Positions 35,191 to 44,929 are shown, counted from the first letter of the stretch. The stretch: 64,000 bases of DNA from Marinigracilibium pacificum (GCF_012926615.1 NZ_JABBNU010000003.1:124001-188000); one strand, 5' to 3'. Notes: generated from the letters alone by a model not told the origin. Made by a program: numbers and translations.

Positions 35191-37443
35191 ATGAACCTTC
35201 GAATATTATTTTTTCTAATTCTAGGGGGACTTTCCTCCCTTGGTTATAGTCAGGAATCAAAACTCCTGACGCTTGACAGGATTTACAATTCAAATGAGTT
35301 TTCTCAAGATTATCAAAACCCCATAAGCTGGATTGAAAACGGAGATGCGTATATAATCCTTGAATACAATGATCAAAACCAGAATGAGTTGATTAAATAT
35401 GACTCAAAAAAGCAAACTGCTTCTCCCCTGCTTTCTGCTACTCAACTTACTCCTGAAGGGACATCTGACCCAATATATATTGAAGATTTCACCATGTCAG
35501 AAGACGAATCTAAGATTCTTATATTCACAAATTCAAGCCGGGTATGGCGAACTAATACAAAAGGTGATTATTGGGTTTATGATTTGAATACAAACAAGCT
35601 TACACAAATTGGAAGTGAATTCCCTGAATCATCTCTTATGTTTGCAAAGTTCTCAGTAGACAATCAATTTGTTGCCTACGTGATGAACTTTAATCTTTAT
35701 ATGGAGAATTTCAGCACTGGAGAAATAACACAATTAACAAATGACGGAACAGGCGATATCATCAATGGTACTTTCGACTGGGCCTACGAGGAAGAATTCG
35801 GAGCACGAGATGGTTTTCGCTGGAGCCCTAATACATCATATTTAGCATACTGGCAATTAGATGCCTCGAATGTTGGTTCATTCAATATGATCAACAATAC
35901 TGATTCAATCTATTCTAAAGTTATTCCAGTACAATATCCAAAAGTTGGACAGGATCCTTCTTCAGCAAAAATTGGAATTTTAAAAACCAGATCAGGTGAC
36001 ACCCAATGGGTTAAACTCGAAGGAAGTACTATACAAAACTATATACCGGCCATACAGTGGATGAATGAGAACACACTAATTATTCAACAGATTAATAGAA
36101 AGCAAAACCATCTTAAGGTTTGGGTTTATGACCTTACTAATAATACAACCCGATTGGTCTATGAAGAAAAGAATGATTCCTGGATCGATCTGCAATACCC
36201 TGATGTAACAGCATCGCACTGGGGCGACAATGATTTAAAAATAATTGATGATGGCAAGTCATTTATCAGACTGACTGAAGATAACTGGAGAAATGCATAT
36301 AAAATAAATATATATAATGGAGAGAAAACAATGCTTTCTCCTGGCGCATACGATGTTGCCTCCTTTGGTGGAAAAAGTGACAAGCTACTTTATTACTTGG
36401 CTTCTCCATCAAGCAGTTCGCAGAGATATCTTTATACTGTCGATTTGAAAGGTAATCAAAAAGATAAAAGATTAACTCCGGATTCATTTGAAGGGATTAA
36501 CAATTATAATATTTCTCCTAATGGAAAATATGCCATTCACTCTCATTCAAGTGCACTTTCACCAACTACTGTTGATTTTATTTCTCTACCTGACCATAAA
36601 ATCATCAAGCAACTAATAACCAATGAAAAATATAAAGAAAAGCTCAATTCTTTGGCAATGCCAGAAGTTGAATTCATTAAGGTTACAACCGATGAAGGCA
36701 TCGAAGTTGATGGTAGAATGATAAAACCACTTAATTTCGATGGATCGAAACAATATCCGGTAATATTCCATGTTTATGGAGAGCCATGGGGTCAGGTAGC
36801 TACTGATAACTTTGTAGGATTATGGAATATCATGCTAGCTCAGCAAGGATACATAGTTATTGATATTGACCCGAGAGGAAGCCCTTGTTTAAAAGGAAGT
36901 GAATGGAGAAAATCAATCTATCGAAATATTGGTCGTAAAAACATAAATGATCTGGGTAAGGCAGCTGCAGAAATTGTTAAATTTCCATTTATCGATGCAG
37001 AAAGAGTTGGTGTATGGGGATGGAGCGGTGGAGGAAGCTCTACACTGAATTTAATGTTCAGATTTCCGGAAGTATTCAAAACCGGGGTAGCCATTGCTTT
37101 CGTTGCAAACCAGTTAACCTATGACAACATCTATCAGGAAAGGTATATGGGATTACCTCAGGAAAACAAGGAAGATTTCATCAACGGGTCACCGATATCA
37201 CATGTCGAGGGACTAAAAGGTGACTTACTTTTGATCCATGGTACTGCAGATGACAATGTCCACTATCAAAATATGGAGTTACTGGTAAACGAACTTATTT
37301 CTAAAAACAAGCAATTCGATATGATGTCTTACCCTAATCGCTCACATGGAATTTATGAAGGTAAAAATACCAGAAGACATCTTTATACATTGATTACAAA
37401 CTATTTCAATGAAAAAGTCCCTGTTAACAACCTGAATCAATAA
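35191..37443 (+). CDS. Dipeptidyl peptidase IV-like S9B serine peptidase
   Basis: A 750-residue exported enzyme that removes N-terminal dipeptides, usually X-Pro. The ATG at 35191 starts a clear signal peptide (MNLRILFFLILGGLSSLGYSQ); the in-frame extension to 35050 adds 47 residues that do not fit. The N-terminal beta-propeller carries the double-Glu motif (DWAYEEEFG, Glu200-Glu202) that holds the substrate amino group. The catalytic domain has GWSGGGSS (Ser612), TADDNVHY (Asp at 687 or 688) and NRSHGIYEG (His719). It follows a pattern of secreted Pro-peptide breakdown with the aminopeptidase P at 8149. Confidence 0.94.
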   Translation: MNLRILFFLILGGLSSLGYSQESKLLTLDRIYNSNEFSQDYQNPISWIENGDAYIILEYNDQNQNELIKYDSKKQTASPLLSATQLTPEGTSDPIYIEDFTMSEDESKILIFTNSSRVWRTNTKGDYWVYDLNTNKLTQIGSEFPESSLMFAKFSVDNQFVAYVMNFNLYMENFSTGEITQLTNDGTGDIINGTFDWAYEEEFGARDGFRWSPNTSYLAYWQLDASNVGSFNMINNTDSIYSKVIPVQYPKVGQDPSSAKIGILKTRSGDTQWVKLEGSTIQNYIPAIQWMNENTLIIQQINRKQNHLKVWVYDLTNNTTRLVYEEKNDSWIDLQYPDVTASHWGDNDLKIIDDGKSFIRLTEDNWRNAYKINIYNGEKTMLSPGAYDVASFGGKSDKLLYYLASPSSSSQRYLYTVDLKGNQKDKRLTPDSFEGINNYNISPNGKYAIHSHSSALSPTTVDFISLPDHKIIKQLITNEKYKEKLNSLAMPEVEFIKVTTDEGIEVDGRMIKPLNFDGSKQYPVIFHVYGEPWGQVATDNFVGLWNIMLAQQGYIVIDIDPRGSPCLKGSEWRKSIYRNIGRKNINDLGKAAAEIVKFPFIDAERVGVWGWSGGGSSTLNLMFRFPEVFKTGVAIAFVANQLTYDNIYQERYMGLPQENKEDFINGSPISHVEGLKGDLLLIHGTADDNVHYQNMELLVNELISKNKQFDMMSYPNRSHGIYEGKNTRRHLYTLITNYFNEKVPVNNLNQ

Positions 37444-37545
37444 GAAAAATTATCATGGTTTGTGTCTCCTTTAGCTACATCAGAACAGCAATGACCATTA
37501 AAGATACAAGCCATACTTTATTCAAGTGATAATGCTCACCATGAA

Positions 37546-37582
37546 ATAAACGGACACGTAAGATATATGCGTGTCCGTTTAT
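37546..37582 (+). terminator. Terminator after the DPP-IV-like gene
   Basis: A 13-bp perfect stem ATAAACGGACACG/CGTGTCCGTTTAT with an 11-nt loop followed by TTTTCA, about 100 nt after the stop. Confidence 0.85.
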
Positions 37583-37733
37583 TTTTCAAAACTTGTCATT
37601 TCAGTTAGATTTCACAAAATTAATTAGTCATTGAATCTATTTTTCCAATAAATTTTGCTATTCATTTAAATAAAATACATTAAGATATCAGTATATTTAA
37701 ATACACACGATTAATACTTAAACTTCTTATAAG

Positions 37734-39455
37734 ATGAATAGGCCAAATTTAATATGGGTTGCTCTGTTGATATTTATTATTTCGTCATGCTCGAGCTCAA
37801 ATAATGAAAGCGTAAATAATGATGAAATTAATATCAGCAAGGTAATATTGTATCACAATGGTGATATTATTACAATGGAAGGTGATAACCCCGAATATGC
37901 AGAAGCATTAGTGGTAGACAAGGATAAAATTGTTTTTGTTGGCTCTGAAATTGAAGCTAAAGAAAAATATATGAATTTTTCTAAAGTAGACCTTAAAGGA
38001 AAAACCTTAGTGCCCGGTTTTGTAGATGGCCATGTCCATTTCTCAGCTCTGGGTACACAGGCCTTAAGTGCAAATTTACTTGCTTCACCTGATGGGGAAG
38101 TAAATACTATCGATGATCTTATCCGCGTTTTTAAAGATTGGACAAATAATAATGAGCCTGAATTGTTTAATGGATGGTATATTGGAATGGGCTTTGATGA
38201 TGCTATCTTCGGAAAGTTCCCTACTAAAGATGATCTCGATAAAGTTTCTAAAGAGGTACCTGTGATGGCAATTCATATCTCTGGTCATTTTTGTGTAATA
38301 AATACCAAGGGGTTGGAAGTTGCAGGCATCACATCTGATACTGAAAATCCGGAAGGAGGAATAATAAGAAGAGTTTCAGGTACAAACGAGCCTAATGGAG
38401 TACTTGAAGAATTGGCCGCAATTCCTCTTATGGGTAAAACAATTACTCCTGACACACCTGAAAAGATAGATAAATTCACAAATGCTGCTCAAGACCTTGC
38501 TATCAGCTTTGGATATACCACAGCCCAGGAAGGAAGAGCTAGTACAAACCATGAAGCACTGGCTAAATTTGCAACGGAAGGTAAATTAAAAATTGATGTA
38601 CCCAGTTATATAGATTATGCTATCCCAAAATATTTCGAAACAGATTGGTATTCTACTGAATATAAAAATCACTACCGAATCGCAGGAATAAAATTAACCC
38701 TCGATGGTTCACCACAAGGAAGAACTGCCTGGCGAACTGAACCATACCTGATCCCTCCCGATGGAGAAAGCGCTGATTATAATGGTTACCCTGCAATTCC
38801 TGAAGATGAAAAAGTACAGGAAATTGTTAATATGGCCTATAAAAATAGCTGGCAATTGCTCGTTCATTGTAATGGTGATGCTGCTGCTGATCAAATGATT
38901 AGGGCAGTGAGTAATGCTGCGAATGAATTTGGTAATACTGACCGACGAACGACACTTATACACGGTCAATACATAAGATATGATCAAATCGATAGTTTGG
39001 CCAAATATGACATCATACCCTCATTATTTCCAATGCATACGTATTATTGGGGTGACTGGCACCGTCAGATAATCGGAGAAGAAAAAGGAAGTCACATAAG
39101 TCCAACTAAGACTGCTCTTAAAAAATGTGGCATTGTGACCAGTCACACAGATGCACCAGTGGCTTTACCTAATCTGATGATGATCTTATGGACCACTGTA
39201 AACAGGCAAACAAGAAGTGGAGACATCATTGGTCCTGAAGAAGCACTTACACCTTATGAAGCACTTAAAACAATAACAATTTGGGGAGCATACCAACATT
39301 TTGAAGAGGATACTAAAGGCTCCTTAAAACCGGGAAAACTTGCAGACCTGGTCATACTCTCCGATAATCCATTAAAAGTTGACCCTCTTTCACTTAAAGA
39401 TATATTAGTTCTTGAAACTATTAAGGAGGGTAATTCCATTTATAAGAGAGAATAA
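37734..39455 (+). CDS. YtcJ-like amidohydrolase lipoprotein (full length)
   Basis: A 573-residue amidohydrolase family 3 protein with a lipoprotein signal (IIS-SC, Cys19). The metal centre is complete: HxH in VDGHVHFSALG, His in LLVHCNGDAAADQM, His in LIHGQY and Asp in SHTDAPVALP. The TLDGSPQGRTAW strand and the C-terminal GSLKPGKLADLVIL match the family. It acts outside the cytoplasm on an unknown amide or cyclic substrate. The truncated gene at the window start is a relative. Confidence 0.93.
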   Translation: MNRPNLIWVALLIFIISSCSSSNNESVNNDEINISKVILYHNGDIITMEGDNPEYAEALVVDKDKIVFVGSEIEAKEKYMNFSKVDLKGKTLVPGFVDGHVHFSALGTQALSANLLASPDGEVNTIDDLIRVFKDWTNNNEPELFNGWYIGMGFDDAIFGKFPTKDDLDKVSKEVPVMAIHISGHFCVINTKGLEVAGITSDTENPEGGIIRRVSGTNEPNGVLEELAAIPLMGKTITPDTPEKIDKFTNAAQDLAISFGYTTAQEGRASTNHEALAKFATEGKLKIDVPSYIDYAIPKYFETDWYSTEYKNHYRIAGIKLTLDGSPQGRTAWRTEPYLIPPDGESADYNGYPAIPEDEKVQEIVNMAYKNSWQLLVHCNGDAAADQMIRAVSNAANEFGNTDRRTTLIHGQYIRYDQIDSLAKYDIIPSLFPMHTYYWGDWHRQIIGEEKGSHISPTKTALKKCGIVTSHTDAPVALPNLMMILWTTVNRQTRSGDIIGPEEALTPYEALKTITIWGAYQHFEEDTKGSLKPGKLADLVILSDNPLKVDPLSLKDILVLETIKEGNSIYKRE

Positions 39456-39529
39456 TTTAAAAAATCTCAGTTCTTTAAATATTATCGAAACTATTAAAAC
39501 AGCCTTCCGATAATATTTTTTTTTAAAAT

Positions 39530-39551
39530 ATCTACTACATCTATAGTAGAT
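39530..39551. promoter_or_regulatory. BlaI-type operator
   Basis: A perfect dyad ATCTACTA-N6-TAGTAGAT, 51 bp before the BlaI-type gene. BlaI/MecI repressors bind TACTA/TGTA-type dyads, so this is the likely autoregulatory site. A weak -7 element (TATATTTA at 39567-39574) follows, which would place the operator over the -33 region. Confidence 0.8.
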
Positions 39552-39601
39552 AAAAAATATTTATAGTATATTTAAATTATCATTGAAATTAAAACACAAA
39601 A

Positions 39602-39976
39602 ATGGAAGAACTAACCAAAGCACAAGAAGATATACTTAAAGCCATCTGGAAGGTAAATAAGGGTGCCGTTAGCGACATTTTGAATGAGATCCCCGAACCT
39701 AAGCCTGCATATAATACAGTTGCAACTGTCGTTAAAGTATTAGAGAAAAAGGGGTATGTTGATCATGAAACATATGGTAAAACCAATGTCTATTTCTCAA
39801 AAGTATCAAAAGATGAGTACGCTGGAAATTTAATGAAGACTAACCTGTCAAGCTTTTTTAATGGATCTATAAAGCAATTTGTATCTCATTTTGTAAAAGA
39901 TAAAGAAGTAGACCTTACCGAACTTGAATCATTAAAGGAACTTCTCGAAAAAGAAATTAAAGAGCAAAAGAAATAA
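39602..39976 (+). CDS. BlaI/MecI/CopY-family repressor
   Basis: A 124-residue winged-helix repressor. The N-terminal ~75 residues fit the family: LTKAQEDILKAIWKVNKGAVSDIL and NTVATVVKVLEKKGYV (recognition helix), with the wing at GKTNVYFSKV. The C-terminal helices (KQFVSHFVKDKEVDL and beyond) form the dimer interface. It should repress this operon through the dyad at 39530-39551. The M56 gene starts one base after its stop, so they form a sensor-repressor pair. Confidence 0.94.
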   Translation: MEELTKAQEDILKAIWKVNKGAVSDILNEIPEPKPAYNTVATVVKVLEKKGYVDHETYGKTNVYFSKVSKDEYAGNLMKTNLSSFFNGSIKQFVSHFVKDKEVDLTELESLKELLEKEIKEQKK

Positions 39977-39977
39977 G

Positions 39978-41204
39978 ATGAACTTAATACAGTATCTAAT
40001 TATATCATCCTTTACTTTATCAGTTTTACTGTTTGTATACAGGATATTTATTGAAGATAAAACCAATTTTAAAATTAGCAGATTCTATTTACTAATCGCT
40101 GGTACTATATCTTTGATTATTCCTTTTCAGCCTTGGGCGATAGGAACAAATGAAATACCCGCTGCCCTATCAAATGAATATCAGGATTTGCTTGAAAAAA
40201 CCAGAGGAATTGGAAATTATTCAATTGATAATCCAGGCGTTCAAATTGGTATTCTGGATATCATTACAATGATTTATTTTGTCGGTTTTATAATTATGAC
40301 TCTCAGGTTTATATCAAGTTTATTCAAAATTGCTGATATCTATTCTAAAGGCAAAGTTGAATATCATGATGAACTGACAATAGTCTATAATAATGAATAC
40401 AAAGAACCATTCACTTTCTTCAAATGGGTCTTTCTACCAAAAGATTATTTAAATAAGGAAGATATCCGGAAGGTATTAATTCATGAAAAAACACATGCCG
40501 AAAAGTTACATTCTATCGACCGGTTTATTGCCGAAATAATAGTAATTATTCAATGGTTTAACCCCTTATCAAGATCTTATCAAGGTCAGATTGAGCTTAT
40601 AAATGAATACGAAGCTGATCATTCTGTAATTAATAAGGGAATCAACAAGTATGATTATCAAGCGCTGATAATAAATCAAATAGCTGAAGAAAAATTGATC
40701 ACCTTTTCTTCTCATTTAAATCAATCACAAACTAAAAAAAGAATGATAATGATGAACAAAAACATAAAGTTCAGCCGCTCATCTGTATTCAGGGTATTAT
40801 TAATAATTCCTGTAACAGCGCTCCTGGTATTTGGTATTGCATGTACCAGAGACGAGCAGATAGCTGACCACCAGGTAAGAATAGACCCTGAATTGGAAAA
40901 TGCAATCTACATTGTTGACGGAGTTCAAGTTGATAATATCGATGATATTGAAGAATCATCAATTAAATCTATTGATATAAACAAAGACGACAACACCGTT
41001 ACTATCAACACTAAAACTTCAATGGAAATGCCATCTGGAAATCTGTTATGCCTAATAAATGGTGAAAAACAACCAGACAATTTTGATGTAAATTCTATAG
41101 ACCCGGCAACAATCGAAACAATGAACATCTGTAAGGGTGAAAAACTTGTAAAACAGTATACTGATGAAGATTATGATGGAGTAATCCTTATTACATTAAA
41201 GTAA
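39978..41204 (+). CDS. M56-family (BlaR1/MecR1-like) metallopeptidase with TonB-plug-like tail
   Basis: A 408-residue inner-membrane sensor protease. The first ~270 residues give the M56 domain with four or so membrane helices (~5-22, ~37-50, ~95-118 and ~180-195 or later) and zinc motif HEKTH at 169-173, then a helix at ~265-285 (VFRVLLIIPVTALLVFGIAC). Beyond that, two ~50-residue repeats (NAIYIVDGVQVDNIDDIEE and later NLLCLINGEKQPDNFDVNS) resemble the TonB-dependent receptor plug, and the protein ends DGVILITLK, as plug domains often do. In the BlaR1 model the ectodomain senses a ligand and the protease then cuts the BlaI-like repressor; here the ligand is unknown. Confidence 0.9.
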   Translation: MNLIQYLIISSFTLSVLLFVYRIFIEDKTNFKISRFYLLIAGTISLIIPFQPWAIGTNEIPAALSNEYQDLLEKTRGIGNYSIDNPGVQIGILDIITMIYFVGFIIMTLRFISSLFKIADIYSKGKVEYHDELTIVYNNEYKEPFTFFKWVFLPKDYLNKEDIRKVLIHEKTHAEKLHSIDRFIAEIIVIIQWFNPLSRSYQGQIELINEYEADHSVINKGINKYDYQALIINQIAEEKLITFSSHLNQSQTKKRMIMMNKNIKFSRSSVFRVLLIIPVTALLVFGIACTRDEQIADHQVRIDPELENAIYIVDGVQVDNIDDIEESSIKSIDINKDDNTVTINTKTSMEMPSGNLLCLINGEKQPDNFDVNSIDPATIETMNICKGEKLVKQYTDEDYDGVILITLK

Positions 41205-41224
41205 CACATCAATTTTATAAAATT

Positions 41225-41250
41225 AAAAGCCCCGCATATCACGGGGCTTT
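41225..41250. terminator. Bidirectional terminator
   Basis: Stem AAAAGCCCCG/CGGGGCTTT with a 7-nt loop lies between the M56 gene and the minus-strand gene ending at 41289. It resembles the terminator at 2883-2906. Confidence 0.85.
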
Positions 41251-41288
41251 ACTCATTATTCTAATAGTTGTTGATTTCTAAATTTATT

Positions 41289-41594
41289 TTAACTCCCAGC
41301 AAAAGGTGTTCCAAATATTCCAACAGCTAATTCCATCCAGATCAACACCATTAAAATCAGAATTATAAAAATATAGAGCAATTTTTTATCCAGCTTCTTA
41401 ATAAACCTGAATACTAACTCAATTGCAACACCGGTAACTAGTAACAACATTCCCATCACGATGAAGTCAAAAAGACTCCAATTAACTTCATCTGTAAACT
41501 GCATTCCAATTGCAGGAATCATCAGCAGAGCAACTATTATTCCAAGAATTGATAGTATCCTCACCTTTCCTTTATGCATTATTTTTTGATCCAT
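41289..41594 (-). CDS. Small three-pass membrane protein
   Basis: A 101-residue hydrophobic protein with helices at ~13-30, ~42-64 and ~73-91, and a basic loop (RFIKKLDKK) between the last two. No family is recognised. It is convergent with the M56 gene and divergent from the MoxR gene. Confidence 0.7.
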   Translation of the reverse strand: MDQKIMHKGKVRILSILGIIVALLMIPAIGMQFTDEVNWSLFDFIVMGMLLLVTGVAIELVFRFIKKLDKKLLYIFIILILMVLIWMELAVGIFGTPFAGS

Positions 41595-41632
41595 TTCATT
41601 TCATATTTAATCTTAAATAAAAATAAATCTTT

Positions 41633-41651
41633 TACTTTGAAATACAAAGTA
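41633..41651. promoter_or_regulatory. Perfect inverted repeat in a divergent promoter region
   Basis: TACTTTG-AAATA-CAAAGTA, a 7-bp perfect dyad with a 5-nt spacer, centred between two divergent genes. It is a plausible operator, but short. Confidence 0.35.
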
Positions 41652-41735
41652 CTTTTAATTAAATATTAGATTTAATACTGTTTACATTTATGGCAATTCA
41701 ATAATCTCTGGATATTATGGTAAAACATTCGGAAA

Positions 41736-41764
41736 TTTAAGATTCTCAAATCGAACTATATTTG
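41736..41764 (+). promoter_or_regulatory. Candidate promoter of the MoxR/VWA operon
   Basis: TATATTTG at 41757-41764 is an exact TAnnTTTG -7 element; a TTTA at 41736-41739 lies 17 nt upstream. The start codon is 24 nt after the -7 element. Confidence 0.5.
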
Positions 41765-41787
41765 TTCAAAACAGTTGATAATAAAGT

Positions 41788-42696
41788 ATGGCAGAAACTA
41801 CATTTTGGAAAGGATCAGAAAAATATTTGTGTGACCCTTCATTAGCACAGGCATTTCACATGGCAAGGACATTAGGCATGCCTTTACTTATTGAAGGTGA
41901 ACCAGGAACAGGAAAGACCGAATTACCTATACACTATGCAAAGGATAGAAACCTTCATCTAGAGGTTTTCCCGGTAGGCTCTAAAAGTAATGTTGAACAA
42001 TTTGTTGCCCGATTTGATCATGTGAAGTACTTGCGAGATTCACAGATAGAAATTTTGAATGCCCAAAGAGAAGAAAAAGGTCTGACTTCGAAGTTAACAA
42101 CCGGAGGTAGAAACCCGGAATCACTGAAAGACTATGTTATCAAAGGTCCTGCGGCAATTTCTTATGAAATACCTAATTCGGTATTATTGATTGACGAAAT
42201 AGACAAGGCTCCACGGGAATTCCCTAATGACTTACTTTATGCTTTAAGTCACCGAAAATTTATCATGCCTGAATCGGGTGAGATAATTGAAGTTTCAGAG
42301 CAAGACATGCCCGCTATTGTCATAACTTCTAACAGGGAACAAGAACTTCCGACAGCGTTCAAAGGTCGTTGTATATATCATTACATAGACTTTCCGGATG
42401 CAGAAACAATGGAGAAAATAGTTGAAAAGCACCACCCTGATCTCGACGATAAAGTTGTTAAGGTAGCATTGGATATTTTCTATAACCTTCGAAGGCTAGG
42501 CCTTGAAAGAGCTCCCACTACAAGAGAATTATTGAACTGGCTTAAATATATGAGTGATATTTCTTCTGAAGATGCTGTTAAAAGAATTACAGGGTTACAG
42601 GGAATTGGTGCATTAATTAAGACTCAGCATGATATGGAAAAAGTAAATAGAATGATTGGTGCTGATGATTCGTTTTATGGTTCTAACTTAAATTAA
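41788..42696 (+). CDS. MoxR-family AAA+ ATPase
   Basis: A 302-residue cytoplasmic ATPase. Walker A is GEPGTGKT at 37-44 and Walker B is LLIDEID at 133-139. The sensor-1 Asn is in VITSNRE and an arginine finger candidate is in FKGRCIYHYI. MoxR ATPases act as chaperones that load metal or mature partner proteins, nearly always with a VWA protein encoded next door, as here (1 bp gap). Confidence 0.94.
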   Translation: MAETTFWKGSEKYLCDPSLAQAFHMARTLGMPLLIEGEPGTGKTELPIHYAKDRNLHLEVFPVGSKSNVEQFVARFDHVKYLRDSQIEILNAQREEKGLTSKLTTGGRNPESLKDYVIKGPAAISYEIPNSVLLIDEIDKAPREFPNDLLYALSHRKFIMPESGEIIEVSEQDMPAIVITSNREQELPTAFKGRCIYHYIDFPDAETMEKIVEKHHPDLDDKVVKVALDIFYNLRRLGLERAPTTRELLNWLKYMSDISSEDAVKRITGLQGIGALIKTQHDMEKVNRMIGADDSFYGSNLN

Positions 42697-42697
42697 T

Positions 42698-44023
42698 ATG
42701 TTTGGAACGTTACCAGAGCATTTCAGATCACATGGACTTCAGACGGATGTCAGAACCCTTCTTTTATTGCGACAAGCAATGAAAAAAGGCTTGGTAAAAA
42801 CACTCGGTGACATTCATAATGTATTAAAAGGTATCATAGTAAAAGAACCCACCGATATTGGGCCATTTACTAAAGCGTACTATGAATATTTCCTTCACAT
42901 TCCCATCGAGCCGGGTCAAACACTTGAAGACGCTATTTTAAGATCGGAGACATTTGCCAGGTGGAAAACTGAATTTCTCGATGAAGCAGACAGAGAGTTT
43001 GATGATAGTGAACTAGTCACAAAATTTCTGGATCAGGTTCATCTTACCAGCTATGATATACAAGAAATAATTTCAGGAAAAGATATCTGGGATCAGGACA
43101 ATCCTGACCTGGAGGACACTGAATATGAAGATAATAATGAAAAATCAGGACCTAGAGAATTAGATAAGATGGCGGATTATTCTGACCTAACTCTTGAGGA
43201 ACTTCTTGAGAGGATGGAAAGAATTCGCCAGCAGCAAAAGTCAAAACATGAAGGAGGAAGTCACTGGATTGGAACTGGAGGTATTTCTCCCTATGGTCAT
43301 GGAGGTGCTGCTAAAAATGGCATACGTGTTGGAGGTCAAGGCGGTGGTAAAATGGCAAGAAAGGTAATTGGTGATAAAAATTTCTTCCCGATAGATCGCG
43401 ATGCCCTTTTAAATGACAACAATATTGATGCTGCTCTTTCATCAATAAAAGGGGTAATTCAGGAGAGTGCAGCAGAAAAACTCGACATTCCTCTAACAAT
43501 AAAAACAGGCTTAAAAAGAGGTGGTTTGTTTATTCCCGAACTCTCAAATGAAAATTTTGAAGAATTAAAGGTTATCGTACTTATTGATAATGGCGGGTAT
43601 TCGATGGCTCCTTATGTTAGAAGTGTCCAAAACCTATTCAGAAAGATGAAGACCAGGTTTGCACACGATTTGGAAACATACTACTTCCATAATACGATCT
43701 ATGACAGAGTCTACATTGATGAAAGAAGAACTAAATCAATCACCATAGATAAGTTAATTTCACATGACAAAAACTATCGTGTTTTTATTATTGGTGATGC
43801 GGCTATGGCTCCTTACGAATTAGATTCATTGAGCATCAGAAGCTTAAAATCCATTGCAGAAAAATTTAAAAAATCTGTATGGTTAAACCCCGAGCCCCTC
43901 AAATACTGGCCATATACATACACCATTCAGGTAGTCCAAAAACTGATACCAATGTACCCTCTCACTCCGGCAGGTATAGAACGTGCTGTATTAGCAATGA
44001 ATAAGAAGCATACTTTGGAGTAA
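42698..44023 (+). CDS. VWA domain protein (CoxE/YehP-like), MoxR partner
   Basis: A 441-residue cytoplasmic protein that starts 1 bp after the MoxR stop. Residues 1-170 are helical. An unusual Gly/His-rich stretch (GGSHWIGTGG to GGQGGGK, ~186-217) precedes the VWA domain (~288-430). The metal-ion site reads VLIDNGGYSM (Asp297, Ser302), so the usual DxSxS has Gly in the middle and one extra residue. VWA partners of MoxR hold or present the client protein. The stop is 18 bp from the convergent MORN gene, with no clear terminator between. Confidence 0.9.
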   Translation: MFGTLPEHFRSHGLQTDVRTLLLLRQAMKKGLVKTLGDIHNVLKGIIVKEPTDIGPFTKAYYEYFLHIPIEPGQTLEDAILRSETFARWKTEFLDEADREFDDSELVTKFLDQVHLTSYDIQEIISGKDIWDQDNPDLEDTEYEDNNEKSGPRELDKMADYSDLTLEELLERMERIRQQQKSKHEGGSHWIGTGGISPYGHGGAAKNGIRVGGQGGGKMARKVIGDKNFFPIDRDALLNDNNIDAALSSIKGVIQESAAEKLDIPLTIKTGLKRGGLFIPELSNENFEELKVIVLIDNGGYSMAPYVRSVQNLFRKMKTRFAHDLETYYFHNTIYDRVYIDERRTKSITIDKLISHDKNYRVFIIGDAAMAPYELDSLSIRSLKSIAEKFKKSVWLNPEPLKYWPYTYTIQVVQKLIPMYPLTPAGIERAVLAMNKKHTLE

Positions 44024-44041
44024 AACAAGTTTGGTGTAGAG

Positions 44042-44908
44042 TTATTTTTCTTCAACTCTCACCAGTTCATCTTTTTTCCAGACACCCTTGGCTACAATCT
44101 CGCCTTTCTCATTGTAAAAGGTTCCTTGGCCGCTTCGTTGATCATTCTGCCACTCGCCAACAAACTTCTCTCCATTTGGCCAATAATAAGTTCCTACACC
44201 ACTTCTTAAATCATCTTTATATTCACCTATATAATATTCGCCATCGGGCCAGTAGAATTTCCCTTCCCCATGCCTAAGATTATCTTTCCATTCACCTTCA
44301 TACCGACTTCCCGTATTTAATAATGCTATCCCATGACCATTTGCTTTACCATTTTGAACTTGTCCTACATAATGAACGCTATTCCCTTTCTTGCTAGAGA
44401 ATGTAAGATATTCGCCATATGACTTTTTCTGTAATTGACTTTTTAATCTATCAAGTTGAATTTGATACTTTCTTAATGCAAAACTAAGAGAATCATAATT
44501 CCTGATTTCTTCAGCTGTAGGTCTTCTCGTATTTTCTGCCAGCGTATCCATTGAAATGGTATCCTGATTTACAGAATCGACATTCACCACACGCCGACTT
44601 TGTTGTATAAACTTTTTGGTTAATTCAATGCGTTGTTGAATCAAATCAAAACTACTACTATCACTTGAGGCAAGTTGATCTTTATAACCTTTTAATGCCG
44701 AGTTATAATCTCCGGTTAGGAGTAATGAGTCTAATTCTGACATCTTTTTACTACGTTGATTTAAAGCATAAATAATTGAATCTCTATTCTCTTCGCTCAA
44801 TTTCAAGGCTCTTCTAAGCTCATTAGTTTTAATAAAATAAAACACAGCGAGGATAAAAGCCCCTAACGAAACTAAATATATAATTAATGTTCTTTTAGAT
44901 ATAGTCAT
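44042..44908 (-). CDS. Membrane-anchored MORN-repeat protein
   Basis: A 288-residue protein with one N-terminal membrane helix (~8-25), two coiled-coil-like stretches (~28-60 and ~135-162) and four MORN repeats of ~23 residues in the C-terminal third (~180-202, 203-225, 226-248 and 249-271; pattern GEWKDN-RHGEGKFYWPDGE). MORN repeats bind lipids or proteins. It is the last gene of a leftward operon (47685 to 44042), 21 bp after the DUF2490-like gene. Confidence 0.88.
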   Translation of the reverse strand: MTISKRTLIIYLVSLGAFILAVFYFIKTNELRRALKLSEENRDSIIYALNQRSKKMSELDSLLLTGDYNSALKGYKDQLASSDSSSFDLIQQRIELTKKFIQQSRRVVNVDSVNQDTISMDTLAENTRRPTAEEIRNYDSLSFALRKYQIQLDRLKSQLQKKSYGEYLTFSSKKGNSVHYVGQVQNGKANGHGIALLNTGSRYEGEWKDNLRHGEGKFYWPDGEYYIGEYKDDLRSGVGTYYWPNGEKFVGEWQNDQRSGQGTFYNEKGEIVAKGVWKKDELVRVEEK

Positions 44909-44929
44909 TATCTATGTTTTAAAAATAGG

